Below, one piece after another: positions 1-8,715 of a DNA stretch of 64,000 bases. Both the position numbers and the translations under genes were made by a program. Under the pieces are notes generated by a model. That model searched no databases and was not told where the DNA came from. It worked only from the letters and a program-made list of their open reading frames with translations. This stretch comes from Halopseudomonas xinjiangensis (GTDB taxonomy: Bacteria; Pseudomonadota; Gammaproteobacteria; Pseudomonadales; Pseudomonadaceae): NCBI GenBank assembly GCA_011050525.1, contig DRFO01000020.1, forward strand, positions 62,001 to 126,000, in the 5' to 3' direction. Within the stretch, counting starts at the first letter, position 1. Each line of letters opens with the position of its first letter.

Positions 1-1
1 C

Positions 2-829
2 ACCTTCGACAAGCTGGGGTTTTCTTCCGAAGACCAGCGGCGCTGGCAGAACATGGTGCAGCAGCCCAATGGCATCGTGCTGGTGACCGGTCCGACCGGA
101 TCGGGCAAAACCACCACGCTGTACACCACGCTGAAGCAATTGGCTACGCCAGAGGTGAATGTCTGCACTATCGAAGATCCCATCGAGATGGTTGAAGACA
201 GCTTCAACCAGATGCAGGTGCAGCATAATATCGATCTCAATTTCGCCAGCGGGATCCGGGCGCTCATGCGGCAGGACCCGGACATCATCATGATTGGTGA
301 AATTCGTGATCTGGAAACCGCCGAAATGGCGATCCAGGCTGCTCTGACCGGCCACTTGGTGCTTTCTACGCTGCACACCAACGATGCGCCAAGCTCTGTC
401 AGCCGTCTGATTGAGCTAGGGGTGCCAGCTTATCTCATCAAGGCCACGGTGCTTGGCGTTATGGCTCAGCGCCTCGTGCGTACACTATGTGTGCACTGCA
501 AAGAGCCAGCCGAGGTTGACGCGGACGCCTGGAGCGAACTGACCAAGCCCTGGAATGCGCCGTTGCCTACCCATGCGCATCGGCCGGTCGGCTGCCCGGA
601 ATGTCGCGAGACAGGTTACCGTGGGCGGGCAGGAGTCTATGAGCTGATGCCGCTTACCGACACGCTTAAACCGCTGGTGCAGGCCGATATCGATCTCAAT
701 GCGCTGCGTCGGCAGGCTTACAAGGAGGGGATGCACAGCCTGCGCCTGTCCGGCGCCCAGAAGGTAGGAGCTGGCCTGACAACCATTGAAGAAGTATTGC
801 GGGTTACGCCGACCAGTCAGCAGGCCTGA
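2..829 (+). CDS. GspE/PulE-family secretion ATPase, 3' part
   Basis: Hexameric ATPase that powers pilus or pseudopilus assembly in type II secretion/type IV pilus-like machines on the cytoplasmic face. The gene enters from the left edge; the reading frame is open from base 2, upstream of the ATG listed in the ORF track, so the N-terminal domains are off-window. Visible are Walker A (GPTGSGKTTT), the Asp box, Walker B (DPDIIMIGEIRD) and His box (TGHLVLSTLHTND). A four-cysteine zinc motif follows (CVHC ... CPEC) and then GYRGRAGVYELM, which is typical of GspE rather than PilT. No other secretion gene is in the window, so whether it serves T2SS, an MSHA-type pilus or a stand-alone system cannot be decided. 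The downstream gene rlmJ starts 66 bp after the stop. Confidence 0.9.
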   Translation, partial: TFDKLGFSSEDQRRWQNMVQQPNGIVLVTGPTGSGKTTTLYTTLKQLATPEVNVCTIEDPIEMVEDSFNQMQVQHNIDLNFASGIRALMRQDPDIIMIGEIRDLETAEMAIQAALTGHLVLSTLHTNDAPSSVSRLIELGVPAYLIKATVLGVMAQRLVRTLCVHCKEPAEVDADAWSELTKPWNAPLPTHAHRPVGCPECRETGYRGRAGVYELMPLTDTLKPLVQADIDLNALRRQAYKEGMHSLRLSGAQKVGAGLTTIEEVLRVTPTSQQA

Positions 830-895
830 GTGCGCAGTGCGCAATAGCCGAATCTTTTGCCTAGAATGCCAGCGTCCAGATAGCGAGTCCGATTG

Positions 896-1738
896 ATGAA
901 CTACCGTCACAGTTACCATGCCGGCAACCACGCCGATGTCTTCAAGCACGCCATCCTGCTGCGGCTGGCAGAGCTGTTGCAGCGTAAACCGGCACCCTAC
1001 TGTTATCTCGACAGCCACGCCGGTACGGCACTTTACGATCTGCAGGGGGAAGCCGCCGGAAAAACGGGCGAATTCCGTGATGGAATCGCTCGCTTGTGGG
1101 ACCGCGACGATTTGCCCGACATGCTGAAGCGCTACCGGGAAGCGATAGCCAGGCACAACCCTGATAGCCATCTGCGTTTTTACCCTGGCTCGCCCCAATT
1201 GGTTGGTGACGGGCTGCGTGAGCAAGACCGGATGATACTGAGCGAGCTGCATCCGGAGGACGCAGCAATTCTGCGGGCCCATTTTGCCAATGATGAACGT
1301 GTGGCTGTGCACCTGCGCGACGGCTATGAGTTGCCCAAGGCTTTTCTACCGGTTGCGGAAAAGCGCGCGCTCTGGCTGCTGGACCCACCTTTCGAGAAAC
1401 AGGACGATCTGGATCGCTGCCTGAAAGCTATGCAAGTCGCTATACAACGCATGCGGCAAACTGTTATCGCCCTCTGGTACCCGATCAAGGACGAACGATT
1501 GTTGCGGGATTTCTATCGTCAGGTGGCTGGCGCGGGGCTGCCCAAGGTTCTGCGGCTCGAGCTCAGCGTGAGGCCGGCAGACAACACGCTGGGCCTGAAC
1601 GGCTCTGGCTTGATGCTGGTCAATCCACCCTGGCCGCTTTGGGAGGAACTGGAAGGCGTTCTGCCCTGGCTGGCCACTCACCTGGCTCAGTCCGGTGATG
1701 GAACCTATCGCGTTGACTGGTTGGCCGGTTCTCCCTGA
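896..1738 (+). CDS. rlmJ: 23S rRNA (adenine-2030-N6)-methyltransferase RlmJ
   Basis: SAM-dependent methyltransferase modifying A2030 of 23S rRNA. The N-terminus NYRHSYHAGNHADVFKH is the family signature, LDSHAG (about residue 39) is the SAM-binding loop, and the catalytic DPPF motif sits near residues 162-165. Length (280 aa) is normal for the family. The ORF track starts at a TTG at 893, but the adjacent ATG at 896 gives the conserved MNYRHSYHAGN start and is preferred. Single-gene unit; housekeeping function. Confidence 0.95.
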   Translation: MNYRHSYHAGNHADVFKHAILLRLAELLQRKPAPYCYLDSHAGTALYDLQGEAAGKTGEFRDGIARLWDRDDLPDMLKRYREAIARHNPDSHLRFYPGSPQLVGDGLREQDRMILSELHPEDAAILRAHFANDERVAVHLRDGYELPKAFLPVAEKRALWLLDPPFEKQDDLDRCLKAMQVAIQRMRQTVIALWYPIKDERLLRDFYRQVAGAGLPKVLRLELSVRPADNTLGLNGSGLMLVNPPWPLWEELEGVLPWLATHLAQSGDGTYRVDWLAGSP

Positions 1739-1809
1739 TACGGGCCTGGGGGATGGCTCTCTGCTAAGGTGACTGTAACAGTGCCTTGCAAATTCATTGT
1801 TCATTCTGG

Positions 1810-1838
1810 GGAACAATGAAGTCTCGGAAGTGGTCAAG
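1810..1838 (+). promoter_or_regulatory. Candidate AlgU/sigma-E-type promoter
   Basis: GGAACAA (-35-like) is followed after 16-17 bp by GTCAAG (-10-like), close to the extracytoplasmic-stress pattern GGAACTT-N16-TCnAA. It lies about 55 bp upstream of the DUF883-like gene, the first of a four-gene envelope operon. ElaB/YqjD-type genes are stress-induced in other bacteria, which fits. The call rests on motif similarity only. Confidence 0.35.
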
Positions 1839-1893
1839 TTACTGTAAGGCTGATTGGCCTGATGCTAGTTCAGACTCGAATAGGAGCACGCAC

Positions 1894-2250
1894 ATGGTAG
1901 GTTCAAATAATGTCGAAGACGCGGTTGATAAGGCTAAGCAGTCCTTGAAAAATAGCCAGGACAAGTTCAAGTCTGGCGAAAGCGGCAAAGAAATCGATTC
2001 CGGAAAAGAAGCGGTAATGGCCGCTTTCGATAAACTGATGGAAGCCAAGGCGCATTTCATGCACGCCGCTGAAGCTTCGGGGTTGGATATGAAAAGCGGA
2101 GCGTCGGGTCAGATGAACAAAGGCAAGGCAAAAGCTCAGGAACTCTCCAGCCAGGCCACCACATTCGTTCACGAGAAGCCTCTGGCTGCGCTTGGCATTG
2201 CTTTTGCGGCCGGGTTTGTTGTCTCCAAGCTCTGCACTACGTCCAGATGA
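1894..2250 (+). CDS. DUF883 (ElaB/YqjD-like) inner-membrane-anchored protein
   Basis: 118-aa protein with a long charged, Lys/Glu/Ala-rich helical N-terminal region and one C-terminal hydrophobic segment (PLAALGIAFAAGFVVSKL, about residues 95-113), the layout of ElaB/YqjD/YgaM. Those proteins are tail-anchored in the inner membrane, and E. coli YqjD binds ribosomes in stationary phase. The ORF track begins at 1786, but the ATG at 1894 follows AGGAG at 1882 with good spacing and gives the usual family length. The stop overlaps the next start (ATGA), indicating translational coupling. First gene of the yqjD-yqjE-yqjK-like operon, behind a possible AlgU promoter. Confidence 0.8.
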   Translation: MVGSNNVEDAVDKAKQSLKNSQDKFKSGESGKEIDSGKEAVMAAFDKLMEAKAHFMHAAEASGLDMKSGASGQMNKGKAKAQELSSQATTFVHEKPLAALGIAFAAGFVVSKLCTTSR

Positions 2251-2693
2251 ACCCGGTCCCGGAGGAGTCCAGGCCGGGAAGTGGTGATCCGGGGGCAGTC
2301 GACCCTGATAGCCAGACCGGCATACACGAATGGTTGGATTGGGCCAAGAATGCCGGCGCGACTGCGGGTGACCTGATCAAGCTGATGTTCCTTGAACTCA
2401 AGCTGGCAATGTCTGATACCCGCCGTATTGTTGTGTTGGGTCTGGCGATGGTTCCGCTGGCGTTGCTTGCATGGATTGGTTTATCGGTCCTCCTGGCATG
2501 GTGGGCATATGTCCCCAGCGAGTCTGTTACGCTGGCTCTTTGTGTTTTTCTGGCGGTGCAGGTGGTGCCGATAATCATAATGTTGTCTATGATCAAAAAG
2601 TACAGCAAGAGCCTGTCGCTACCCTCGACGAAAAAACAGATGGCGGCTTTTAAGGAGGGATTCCAAAGTGGATCGGAAACAGCAGATCAGTGA
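2247..2693 (+). CDS. YqjE-like phage-holin (holin-X) family membrane protein
   Basis: 148 aa. An acidic, Pro/Ser/Asp-rich N-terminal tail is followed by an amphipathic stretch and two hydrophobic helices (about residues 58-80 and 90-112), then a basic cytoplasmic end. This is the pattern of the YqjE/actinobacterial holin-X family, found beside YqjD/ElaB homologues in many proteobacteria. It starts in the ATGA overlap with the upstream gene and runs 26 bp into the next. Exact function is unknown; the name 'holin' reflects fold similarity only. Confidence 0.75.
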   Translation: MNPVPEESRPGSGDPGAVDPDSQTGIHEWLDWAKNAGATAGDLIKLMFLELKLAMSDTRRIVVLGLAMVPLALLAWIGLSVLLAWWAYVPSESVTLALCVFLAVQVVPIIIMLSMIKKYSKSLSLPSTKKQMAAFKEGFQSGSETADQ

Positions 2694-2952
2694 AATCGAG
2701 AAGCTCGATGGTCAGTTGTCAGTGGAGCATGGATTGCTCAAGCTCGATGGCCGCAAACACATGGAATCGATACGGAACATTCCCCAGCTGTGGGTAGTTG
2801 GGGGTGGTCTGGCGCTTGGACTGCTTATCGGATTGGCGGATAACAAAACCCGGTTCAGCCTGTTCTCTGCCGGCTTCAAAGGCCTGCGTATCTGGCATCT
2901 TTCCCAATTGTTCGGGTCAGACCCTGGCCCGGCACTGGATGCCGATGCATGA
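2668..2952 (+). CDS. YqjK-like small membrane protein
   Basis: 94-aa protein beginning at GTG 2668, preceded by a strong AAGGAGG ribosome-binding site (2652-2658) inside the end of the previous gene. A charged N-terminal helix precedes one hydrophobic segment (LWVVGGGLALGLLIGLA). Position after DUF883 and YqjE-like genes suggests the YqjK-like third member of this operon; sequence recognition alone is weak. Its stop overlaps the start of the AI-2E permease (ATGA). Confidence 0.65.
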   Translation: MDRKQQISEIEKLDGQLSVEHGLLKLDGRKHMESIRNIPQLWVVGGGLALGLLIGLADNKTRFSLFSAGFKGLRIWHLSQLFGSDPGPALDADA

Positions 2953-4178
2953 CGGAGGAGGACGGCATCGAGCCGTTCGTGGAAGCTCCGGAGGGTAACG
3001 ATCCAGGTTTTACCTCCTTGCCTCAGCCCAGACCATCCAAGTCGTTGGTCTGGTTGCTTGGGTTAGCGCTGTTGTACACGTTGTATTTCGCCAAGACCCT
3101 GTTGTTGCCTCTGGTTGTAGCGGTGCTTTTTGCGCTGTTGCTGGGCCCCTTGGTGACCTTGCTCAAACGCCTTTATATTCCCCGCGTTCTCTCCGCCGTG
3201 CTGATCCTGAGCGCTTTGCTTGGCCCATTCACTCTGCTGACGGTCGAGCTGGCGGAGCCTGCTCAGAAGTGGGCGAAACGTTTGCCTGAAATATCCAAGC
3301 AGCTGACTGAGGAACTGGACGTGATTACCGACTCCCTGCAGGGGGAAGTGGTGGTAATGACCGAGCCGGTTCAGCCAGTAGTAGAGGAGGCTGAAGAGCC
3401 AGAGGGGTTGAGGCTGTTCGGATGGTTTCGCAGGGATGCACCTGAAGAAGCCGAGCCGGAGCCCCCGCCTGCGCCCGCCGTCCCGGATGCAGTGTCCAGC
3501 GCAGAGCAGGTCAGCGATCGAATCAAGCAGGGTGGCATGGAGCTGCTCATATCGATATTGGGCGCCACCCCGATGGTGATCGCGCAGTTCGTTACCACGA
3601 TCATCCTCATCCTGTTCATATTGGTCTTCGGACCCAATCTTTTCAGTGCATTCGTGGATCACTTTCCACGAGTAAAAGACAAGCAGCGTAGCGTAATCCT
3701 GGTAAGCACAATACAGCGGGAGCTCTCGCGCTACATTCTTACCGTGAGCGCCATCAACGCATTGTTGGGCCTTTCTACTGGTGCTGCTCTCTGGTTGCTG
3801 GATGTAGAGGATGCCCTGCTTTGGGGCGCGTTTGTAGGCTTGGCCAACTTCGCGCCCTACATAGGACCTGTCATCGGCATCATCGTGCTTTGTCTGGCGG
3901 GTCTGGTTCAGTACGGGCCAGAACCCTCAGCGTTGGTGCCAGCGTTGGTTTTTTTCACCATAAATCTGGCTGAGTCGCAGTTTGTCACACCCATGGTACT
4001 TGGCCGCAACATGCGCCTGAATCCGCTGGTCATCATGATCTGGCTGTTGATATGGGGATGGTTGTGGGGTGCGGCTGGGGTGTTGCTTGCGGTGCCGTTA
4101 CTGGTGTGTCTCAAGCTCGCGTTTGGTCAGATGAATTATCTCCCAGATTGGGTAAAGCTGATTGAAACTCGCGCCTGA
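2949..4178 (+). CDS. AI-2E/PerM family permease
   Basis: 409-aa polytopic membrane protein of the AI-2E transporter (PerM/YdiK/TqsA) family. Paired N-terminal helices, a soluble middle region, then the conserved C-terminal helix bundle with ANFAPYIGPVIG and ESQFVTPMVLG, which are family hallmarks. The soluble region carries an unusual acidic and proline-rich insertion (about residues 140-185, e.g. EEAEPEPPPAPAVP). The substrate is unknown; members transport autoinducer-2 or act as Na+(Li+)/H+ antiporters. Coupled by a 4-nt overlap to the yqjK-like gene, so it probably belongs to the envelope stress operon. A second paralogue lies at 6838. Confidence 0.88.
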   Translation: MTEEDGIEPFVEAPEGNDPGFTSLPQPRPSKSLVWLLGLALLYTLYFAKTLLLPLVVAVLFALLLGPLVTLLKRLYIPRVLSAVLILSALLGPFTLLTVELAEPAQKWAKRLPEISKQLTEELDVITDSLQGEVVVMTEPVQPVVEEAEEPEGLRLFGWFRRDAPEEAEPEPPPAPAVPDAVSSAEQVSDRIKQGGMELLISILGATPMVIAQFVTTIILILFILVFGPNLFSAFVDHFPRVKDKQRSVILVSTIQRELSRYILTVSAINALLGLSTGAALWLLDVEDALLWGAFVGLANFAPYIGPVIGIIVLCLAGLVQYGPEPSALVPALVFFTINLAESQFVTPMVLGRNMRLNPLVIMIWLLIWGWLWGAAGVLLAVPLLVCLKLAFGQMNYLPDWVKLIETRA

Positions 4179-4197
4179 CCCGCCGCGATAGTCAGGC
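4173..4197. terminator. Weak hairpin between convergent genes
   Basis: GCCTGAC (4173-4179) can pair with GTCAGGC (4191-4197) around an 11-nt loop. It overlaps the end of the PerM gene and faces the end of the EamA gene. There is no U-tract, so termination is only suggested by position. Confidence 0.25.
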
Positions 4198-5061
4198 CGG
4201 TTGGGGCGCTTTTCGAACCAGGGCGAGCGCACTTATGATGAGCAGACCCCCCAGAATCATGCGCATCGTGGGTTCTTCGCCAAAGAGATACCAGGCAAAC
4301 AGAATGCCATAAACCGGCTCGAGGGCAAAAAACAGCGATGCGACGCGTGCCTTGAGTACGCTGAGGCTAGCGACGAACAGACCGTGGGCCAGACCTGTGC
4401 AAAGCAGGCCTAATAGGCCAATCCAGAGCCAATCCAGTGTCTCGATGGAGATCAGGGCACCCGCGCTGAAGGGCAAAAGACAGGCGACAATGACGATATT
4501 CTGCCAGCACGCCACCTGAACCGCGTGCAGGTCGCCGCTGGTCAGGCGGTTGCCTACCGAGACCGCAGCAAAACACAGGCCTGAAAAAGTAGCCCAGAGC
4601 AGGCCGGTAGTGGCGTCGTTCCCCAGGTCGAATGTCGGCGCCACGAGGATCAGCCCGGCGCAGATCAATGCGACTTTGAGCAGGTCCATCTTCGATGGCC
4701 GTTCCTGCCAGAAGAGCATTTCCAGAATGACGACGAAAGCCGGAAAGCTGGCAAAGCCCAGGGTAGCGATGCCGACCCCGGCGACTTTCACAGCATGGAA
4801 AAACGTCAGCCAATGTATTCCCAGAAACACGCCGCACAATGCCAGTTGCAGGAAGCGCGTCGGGGTTACGTCGCGTAGAATCGGCCTGACAAAAATTCTG
4901 GCGAAGGCCAGCAGTGCAAGCACAGCGAACACGGCGCGACCAAACACGATGACCAGCGGTCCAGTCTGGATGAGCTTGCCGAAGATGCCGGTCAGGCCGA
5001 ACATCAGCGCGGCTACGTGCATGCTGCCCAGAGCGCGGCCATGGGTCATTGTTCTGAGCAT
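4192..5061 (-). CDS. EamA/DMT-family transporter
   Basis: Ten-helix drug/metabolite transporter of the EamA family with two internal repeats. Typical signatures are ALMFGLTGIFGKLI in helix 1, the VAGVGIATLGFASFPAFV stretch in repeat 1, and EPVYGILFAWYLFGEEP in repeat 2. The ORF track opens at 5166, but the first residues there are not membrane-like. ATG 5061 is preceded by GGAAA at a suitable distance and puts the start just before the first helix; 5049 is an alternative. The substrate (amino acid, metabolite or drug) cannot be read from sequence. Convergent with the PerM gene. Confidence 0.85.
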   Translation of the reverse strand: MLRTMTHGRALGSMHVAALMFGLTGIFGKLIQTGPLVIVFGRAVFAVLALLAFARIFVRPILRDVTPTRFLQLALCGVFLGIHWLTFFHAVKVAGVGIATLGFASFPAFVVILEMLFWQERPSKMDLLKVALICAGLILVAPTFDLGNDATTGLLWATFSGLCFAAVSVGNRLTSGDLHAVQVACWQNIVIVACLLPFSAGALISIETLDWLWIGLLGLLCTGLAHGLFVASLSVLKARVASLFFALEPVYGILFAWYLFGEEPTMRMILGGLLIISALALVRKAPQPA

Positions 5062-5222
5062 CGTTGAGTTTCCGGCGCGAACAGAGTGGGTGGGCTGCAC
5101 GTGCAGCAGCCCCTCAGTGTAATGGGCTCTGCTCGTCGGGTCGACGGCAGACAGCAGACCGCTCAAGGACGGTGTGAATTGGCCGATAGCTGATGGCGAT
5201 CTGACGATTATGGAGACTTATC

Positions 5223-6704
5223 TTGAGCGAACCAACCCACGGGCTGCAGCAGTGGATCACTAAACTGAACAAGGCCGAGCTACCTGCCATGGCAGTGGTG
5301 GTGCATGATTTGCTACGTATCTCCCAATCGGAAACTGCGTCTGTCCGGCAACTGGCGGAAGTGCTGCTCCGGGATACCTCGCTTACCTCGCAGGTTCTGC
5401 GGGTGAGCAATAGTGTTTACTGCAATCCCGGACGTGAAGTAGTGCGTACTATTTCCAGGGCGGTGGTGGTTATCGGCTTTGACCAGGTACGCATGGTTGG
5501 GTTGTCCATCAGCCTGCTGGACGGACTGCTGAAAGGCGCACCGAGAGATCAATTGCAGTCACTGCTGGCCCGGTCGTTCCATGGAGCGATGCAAGCGCGC
5601 AATCTGGCCCAATACACATCGCTTGCCAACAAGGAAGAGATATTCATTGCTACTCTGCTCAAGAGCCTGGGCGAACTGGCGTTCTGGAGTCACGCCAACG
5701 GCCAGGCGGATGAGCTGATAGCGGCGTTCGCCGAGCCGGATGCTGACCGTGATCGGATCGTCAAGGATGTGTTGGGAACGAGCTTCGATCAGTTGACGCT
5801 GGGACTGCTGAAAAACTGGAATCTGGGAGAGATCGGTCAGCTGGTTCAGGCCAGTCGAGCGTCTACGGGTCCGGCTGCCAGAGCTGTCCATCTTGGGGCC
5901 GCGGTGGCGGACGCGGCGGTTGAAGGATGGGCCAGTGAATCGATGCAGGGCCTGACTCGTGAGGTGGCCGGGCTGATCGGCGTCTCGGCGGAAGAGGCCA
6001 TGCAGCAGATACTGGCCAGTGCCGACGAGGCTATTCAGGTGGCAGGTACCTGCTCCAACAGTGATCTGGGCGCCTGGATTCCACGCACGGACGAGTTGCC
6101 GTTGGACCTGTCCGTGTTGCTGGAGATCGATGCACCTGCTGCCCAGTCGGCTCGCTCCGCCGTGCAGGAACCGATACTTCAGCCAAACCTCGAAATGCTC
6201 AAATTGTCGCTGCAAAACATGTCGTTGATGATCAAGAGTCCGATCAACGTCGAAAATACGCTGAACACTGTCATGAACGGCCTGCACCTGGGTGCGGGTC
6301 TGGAGCGAGTCATGCTGGCAGTGCTGGCCGACAATCAGACGCGATTCAAGGCCAAGCGCGTCGTGGGAAAGGGAACCCAGAGCTGGCCGCAGGATTTCGA
6401 ATTGCCGAGCCCCAAACGGCAGAAGCATATATTCAGCTATGCACTGCATAGCCGTGAAGCTCTGTGGATTGGCGTGCCGAAGACCAGCAATCTGGATGAT
6501 ATGGTGACCGCCGAGATCCGTAAATTTCTCGGTAGCGGCCCGTTTTTTATCGCCCCTATAATCGCCGGGAGTCGGGAGATCGGGGTGCTTTATGGGGACA
6601 TGCGGGTCTCAGGCCGCGTAATGAGCGAAAGTCAGTTTGTCGCGTTCAAGCGGCTGACGGACCTCACCGGACGTTGCCTGGAAGCACTGAGCCGACGTAG
6701 CTGA
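5223..6704 (+). CDS. HDOD-domain signalling protein
   Basis: 493 aa. Residues about 15-215 form an HDOD domain, the non-hydrolytic relative of HD phosphodiesterases (AVVVHDLLRISQSE ... QVLRVSNSVYCNP ... RAVVVIGFDQVRMVG). The C-terminal 170 residues resemble a GAF-like sensor fold (AGLERVMLAVLADNQTRFKAKRVVGKG). HDOD proteins often tie c-di-GMP or two-component input to motility and stress responses; the partner here is unknown. TTG at 5223 is used as the start, preceded by GGAG about 9 nt upstream; no better ATG keeps the conserved N-terminus. Confidence 0.85.
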   Translation: MSEPTHGLQQWITKLNKAELPAMAVVVHDLLRISQSETASVRQLAEVLLRDTSLTSQVLRVSNSVYCNPGREVVRTISRAVVVIGFDQVRMVGLSISLLDGLLKGAPRDQLQSLLARSFHGAMQARNLAQYTSLANKEEIFIATLLKSLGELAFWSHANGQADELIAAFAEPDADRDRIVKDVLGTSFDQLTLGLLKNWNLGEIGQLVQASRASTGPAARAVHLGAAVADAAVEGWASESMQGLTREVAGLIGVSAEEAMQQILASADEAIQVAGTCSNSDLGAWIPRTDELPLDLSVLLEIDAPAAQSARSAVQEPILQPNLEMLKLSLQNMSLMIKSPINVENTLNTVMNGLHLGAGLERVMLAVLADNQTRFKAKRVVGKGTQSWPQDFELPSPKRQKHIFSYALHSREALWIGVPKTSNLDDMVTAEIRKFLGSGPFFIAPIIAGSREIGVLYGDMRVSGRVMSESQFVAFKRLTDLTGRCLEALSRRS

Positions 6705-6837
6705 GCCCAGGCTAAGAATATAAGACCATTAATTTGTATCGGCACGCCATGCATGCCTATCATGCTTAGGTTGCAGCTTGATAACAGTCAGGGTGTAAAC
6801 GCCAGGGTGACCGTCCTTCTCCTTTTGGTCTTATTGC

Positions 6838-7965
6838 ATGACTCCTATCGTTACCGATACCGCTATCGTTCGTTTGTTGCTGGTTCTCGTGTTGATCGCG
6901 GGCGTGTTTTTCTTCGTCGATTTTGTCGTACCCGTTCTGGCAGCACTGATCATCTGTTTTGCCAGCTGGCCGGTATATCAGAGGCTGCTCGCCTATTGCG
7001 CGGGCAGAGACACGGTGGCGGCCAGCATCGCGCTGCTTGTCATACTGCTGGGCCTGGTAATCCCCATCGCGCTGGTGTTTTCCTACGCCTTTCATGAAGT
7101 CAAAGGCTGGGTGGAATGGCTTCTTATAGCCAATCAGGAGGGGATCAGCGCGCCTTTGTGGATCGAGGAGTTGCCTGGGTTTGGACAGCGGCTCGGTAAT
7201 CTTTGGAATGAGCATCTTAGCGAGCCGCATGATCTGGGATACGTAGTCAGTCTCATCAGCGGTGAACACCTGGGGGGTATTTCACGCTGGGTGCTAAGCA
7301 TCAGTGGCAGCGCTGTAGGGTTGTTGCTGACGGTGCTGTTCATGCTCATCACGCTGTTCTTTCTTTACAAGGACGGAGCGTCGCTCGTGCGCCAGTTGGA
7401 TGTTGTCGGCGAACGAATTCTGCCTGTTCGCTGGAACCGGTTTTCCAGGGTGGTACCCGCGACCGTGAGCTCAACGGTGATCGGCATGGGGTTGATTGCG
7501 GTGGGTGAAGGGGTAATCCTGGGCGTCGCCTATTGGATTGCTGGTGTCCCCTCGCCAGTGGCGCTGGGCGTGTTGACGGCCTTCATGGCGCTAGTACCTG
7601 GCGGCGCGCCTCTGACCTTTTCGCTGGTGTCGCTGTACCTGGTTGGAACCGGTGACGTGACCGCCGGAATCGCACTCTTTCTGTGGGGTAGTCTTGAGCT
7701 TTTCGTGGTTGACAAAACCTTGCGCCCGCGGCTGGTAGGCGGCCCGATAAAGCTCCCCTTTCTGCCAACCTTTTTCGGGCTGATCGGTGGGGTAAAGACG
7801 ATGGGGTTGGTTGGGCTGTTCGTCGGTCCCGTGCTGATGGCCCTGCTGGTGGCGATCTGGCGCGAATGGTTGCATGCCGAAGAGCTGAAGTTTCAGCAGA
7901 CTACCGCCCTGTTGCCACCGGCCAGCGCTGGGGCGGTAGTCTCAAATCCTGACCCTGCCGATTAG
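6838..7965 (+). CDS. Second AI-2E/PerM family permease
   Basis: 375-aa polytopic protein of the AI-2E/PerM family. N-terminal helices ([22 protein letters not shown]), a soluble middle section, and the C-terminal bundle with [12 protein letters not shown] and [11 protein letters not shown], the equivalents of the family's conserved loops. It lacks the acidic/proline insertion of the paralogue at 2949. The ribosome-binding site before ATG 6838 is poor. Ends 4 nt past the stop of convergent msrA, so the two 3' ends overlap. Substrate unknown. Confidence 0.85.
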   Translation: MTPIVTDTAIVRLLLVLVLIAGVFFFVDFVVPVLAALIICFASWPVYQRLLAYCAGRDTVAASIALLVILLGLVIPIALVFSYAFHEVKGWVEWLLIANQEGISAPLWIEELPGFGQRLGNLWNEHLSEPHDLGYVVSLISGEHLGGISRWVLSISGSAVGLLLTVLFMLITLFFLYKDGASLVRQLDVVGERILPVRWNRFSRVVPATVSSTVIGMGLIAVGEGVILGVAYWIAGVPSPVALGVLTAFMALVPGGAPLTFSLVSLYLVGTGDVTAGIALFLWGSLELFVVDKTLRPRLVGGPIKLPFLPTFFGLIGGVKTMGLVGLFVGPVLMALLVAIWREWLHAEELKFQQTTALLPPASAGAVVSNPDPAD

Positions 7966-8609
7966 CCTGGCGGCATACAGACGCCAGTCCCGCCCAGACC
8001 GCAATAGCCGTTGGGGTTCTTGTCGAGATACTGCTGATGGTAGCCCTCGGCGTAATAGAACGCAGGGGCAGGCAGAATTTCGGTCGTGATCGAAGCCTTG
8101 CCGGCGTTGTGCAGCGCATCGGCAAATCGTGCCTTGCTGACCTCCGCGGCCATACGCTGCATTTGATCGCTCACGTAGATGCCTGAGCGGTACTGGGTGC
8201 CACTATCATTGCCCTGGCGCATCCCCTGGGTGGGGTCGTGGGATTCCCAGAATACCTTCAGCAACGTCTCGACGTTCACCTGTTCTGGATCGAACACAAC
8301 CAGCACTACCTCGTTGTGCCCGGTCATGCCGGAACACACTTCTTCATAGGTAGGATTGGGCGTCAGACCGGCTGCATAGCCCACGGCAGTCGTATACACG
8401 CCGGGAATTTTCCAGAACACACGTTCCGCCCCCCAGAAACAACCCAGGCCGAAAACGATCTGCTGCATCTGGGCGGGGAACGGTGGCTTCAGCGGCGTAC
8501 CAAGCACCGTATGCGTCTCGCTGGTAGCGACCGGCGAGTCGCGGCCTGGTAACGCCTCCTCGGGGGTAGGCATATGTAGTTTGTGTTCGGGAATGCTGCG
8601 AGAAAACAT
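7962..8609 (-). CDS. msrA: Peptide-methionine (S)-S-oxide reductase MsrA
   Basis: Repairs oxidised methionine (S-epimer) using thioredoxin. The catalytic [11 protein letters not shown] motif lies near residue 56, followed by [23 protein letters not shown] and the C-terminal glycine/cysteine region (YCGLGGTGV) typical of the long proteobacterial MsrA type. Length 215 aa matches pseudomonad orthologues, including the N-terminal extension starting [14 protein letters not shown]. Cytoplasmic; likely a single-gene unit. Confidence 0.95.
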   Translation of the reverse strand: MFSRSIPEHKLHMPTPEEALPGRDSPVATSETHTVLGTPLKPPFPAQMQQIVFGLGCFWGAERVFWKIPGVYTTAVGYAAGLTPNPTYEEVCSGMTGHNEVVLVVFDPEQVNVETLLKVFWESHDPTQGMRQGNDSGTQYRSGIYVSDQMQRMAAEVSKARFADALHNAGKASITTEILPAPAFYYAEGYHQQYLDKNPNGYCGLGGTGVCMPPG

Positions 8610-8715
8610 GGCGGCTCCTGCTGAAAGAGGGTTTTAACTCAGACCGCTATCTTGCTCCCGGCGTTCAGGCAGTGTCCACTGCGCCGCGTGATCAACCTTT
8701 GCGGCGTATTGCCAG

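Noticed and set aside
485-1312. 275-aa ORF antisense to the GspE gene and rlmJ
   Set aside because: Lies wholly antisense to two well-supported genes and has no recognisable motif.
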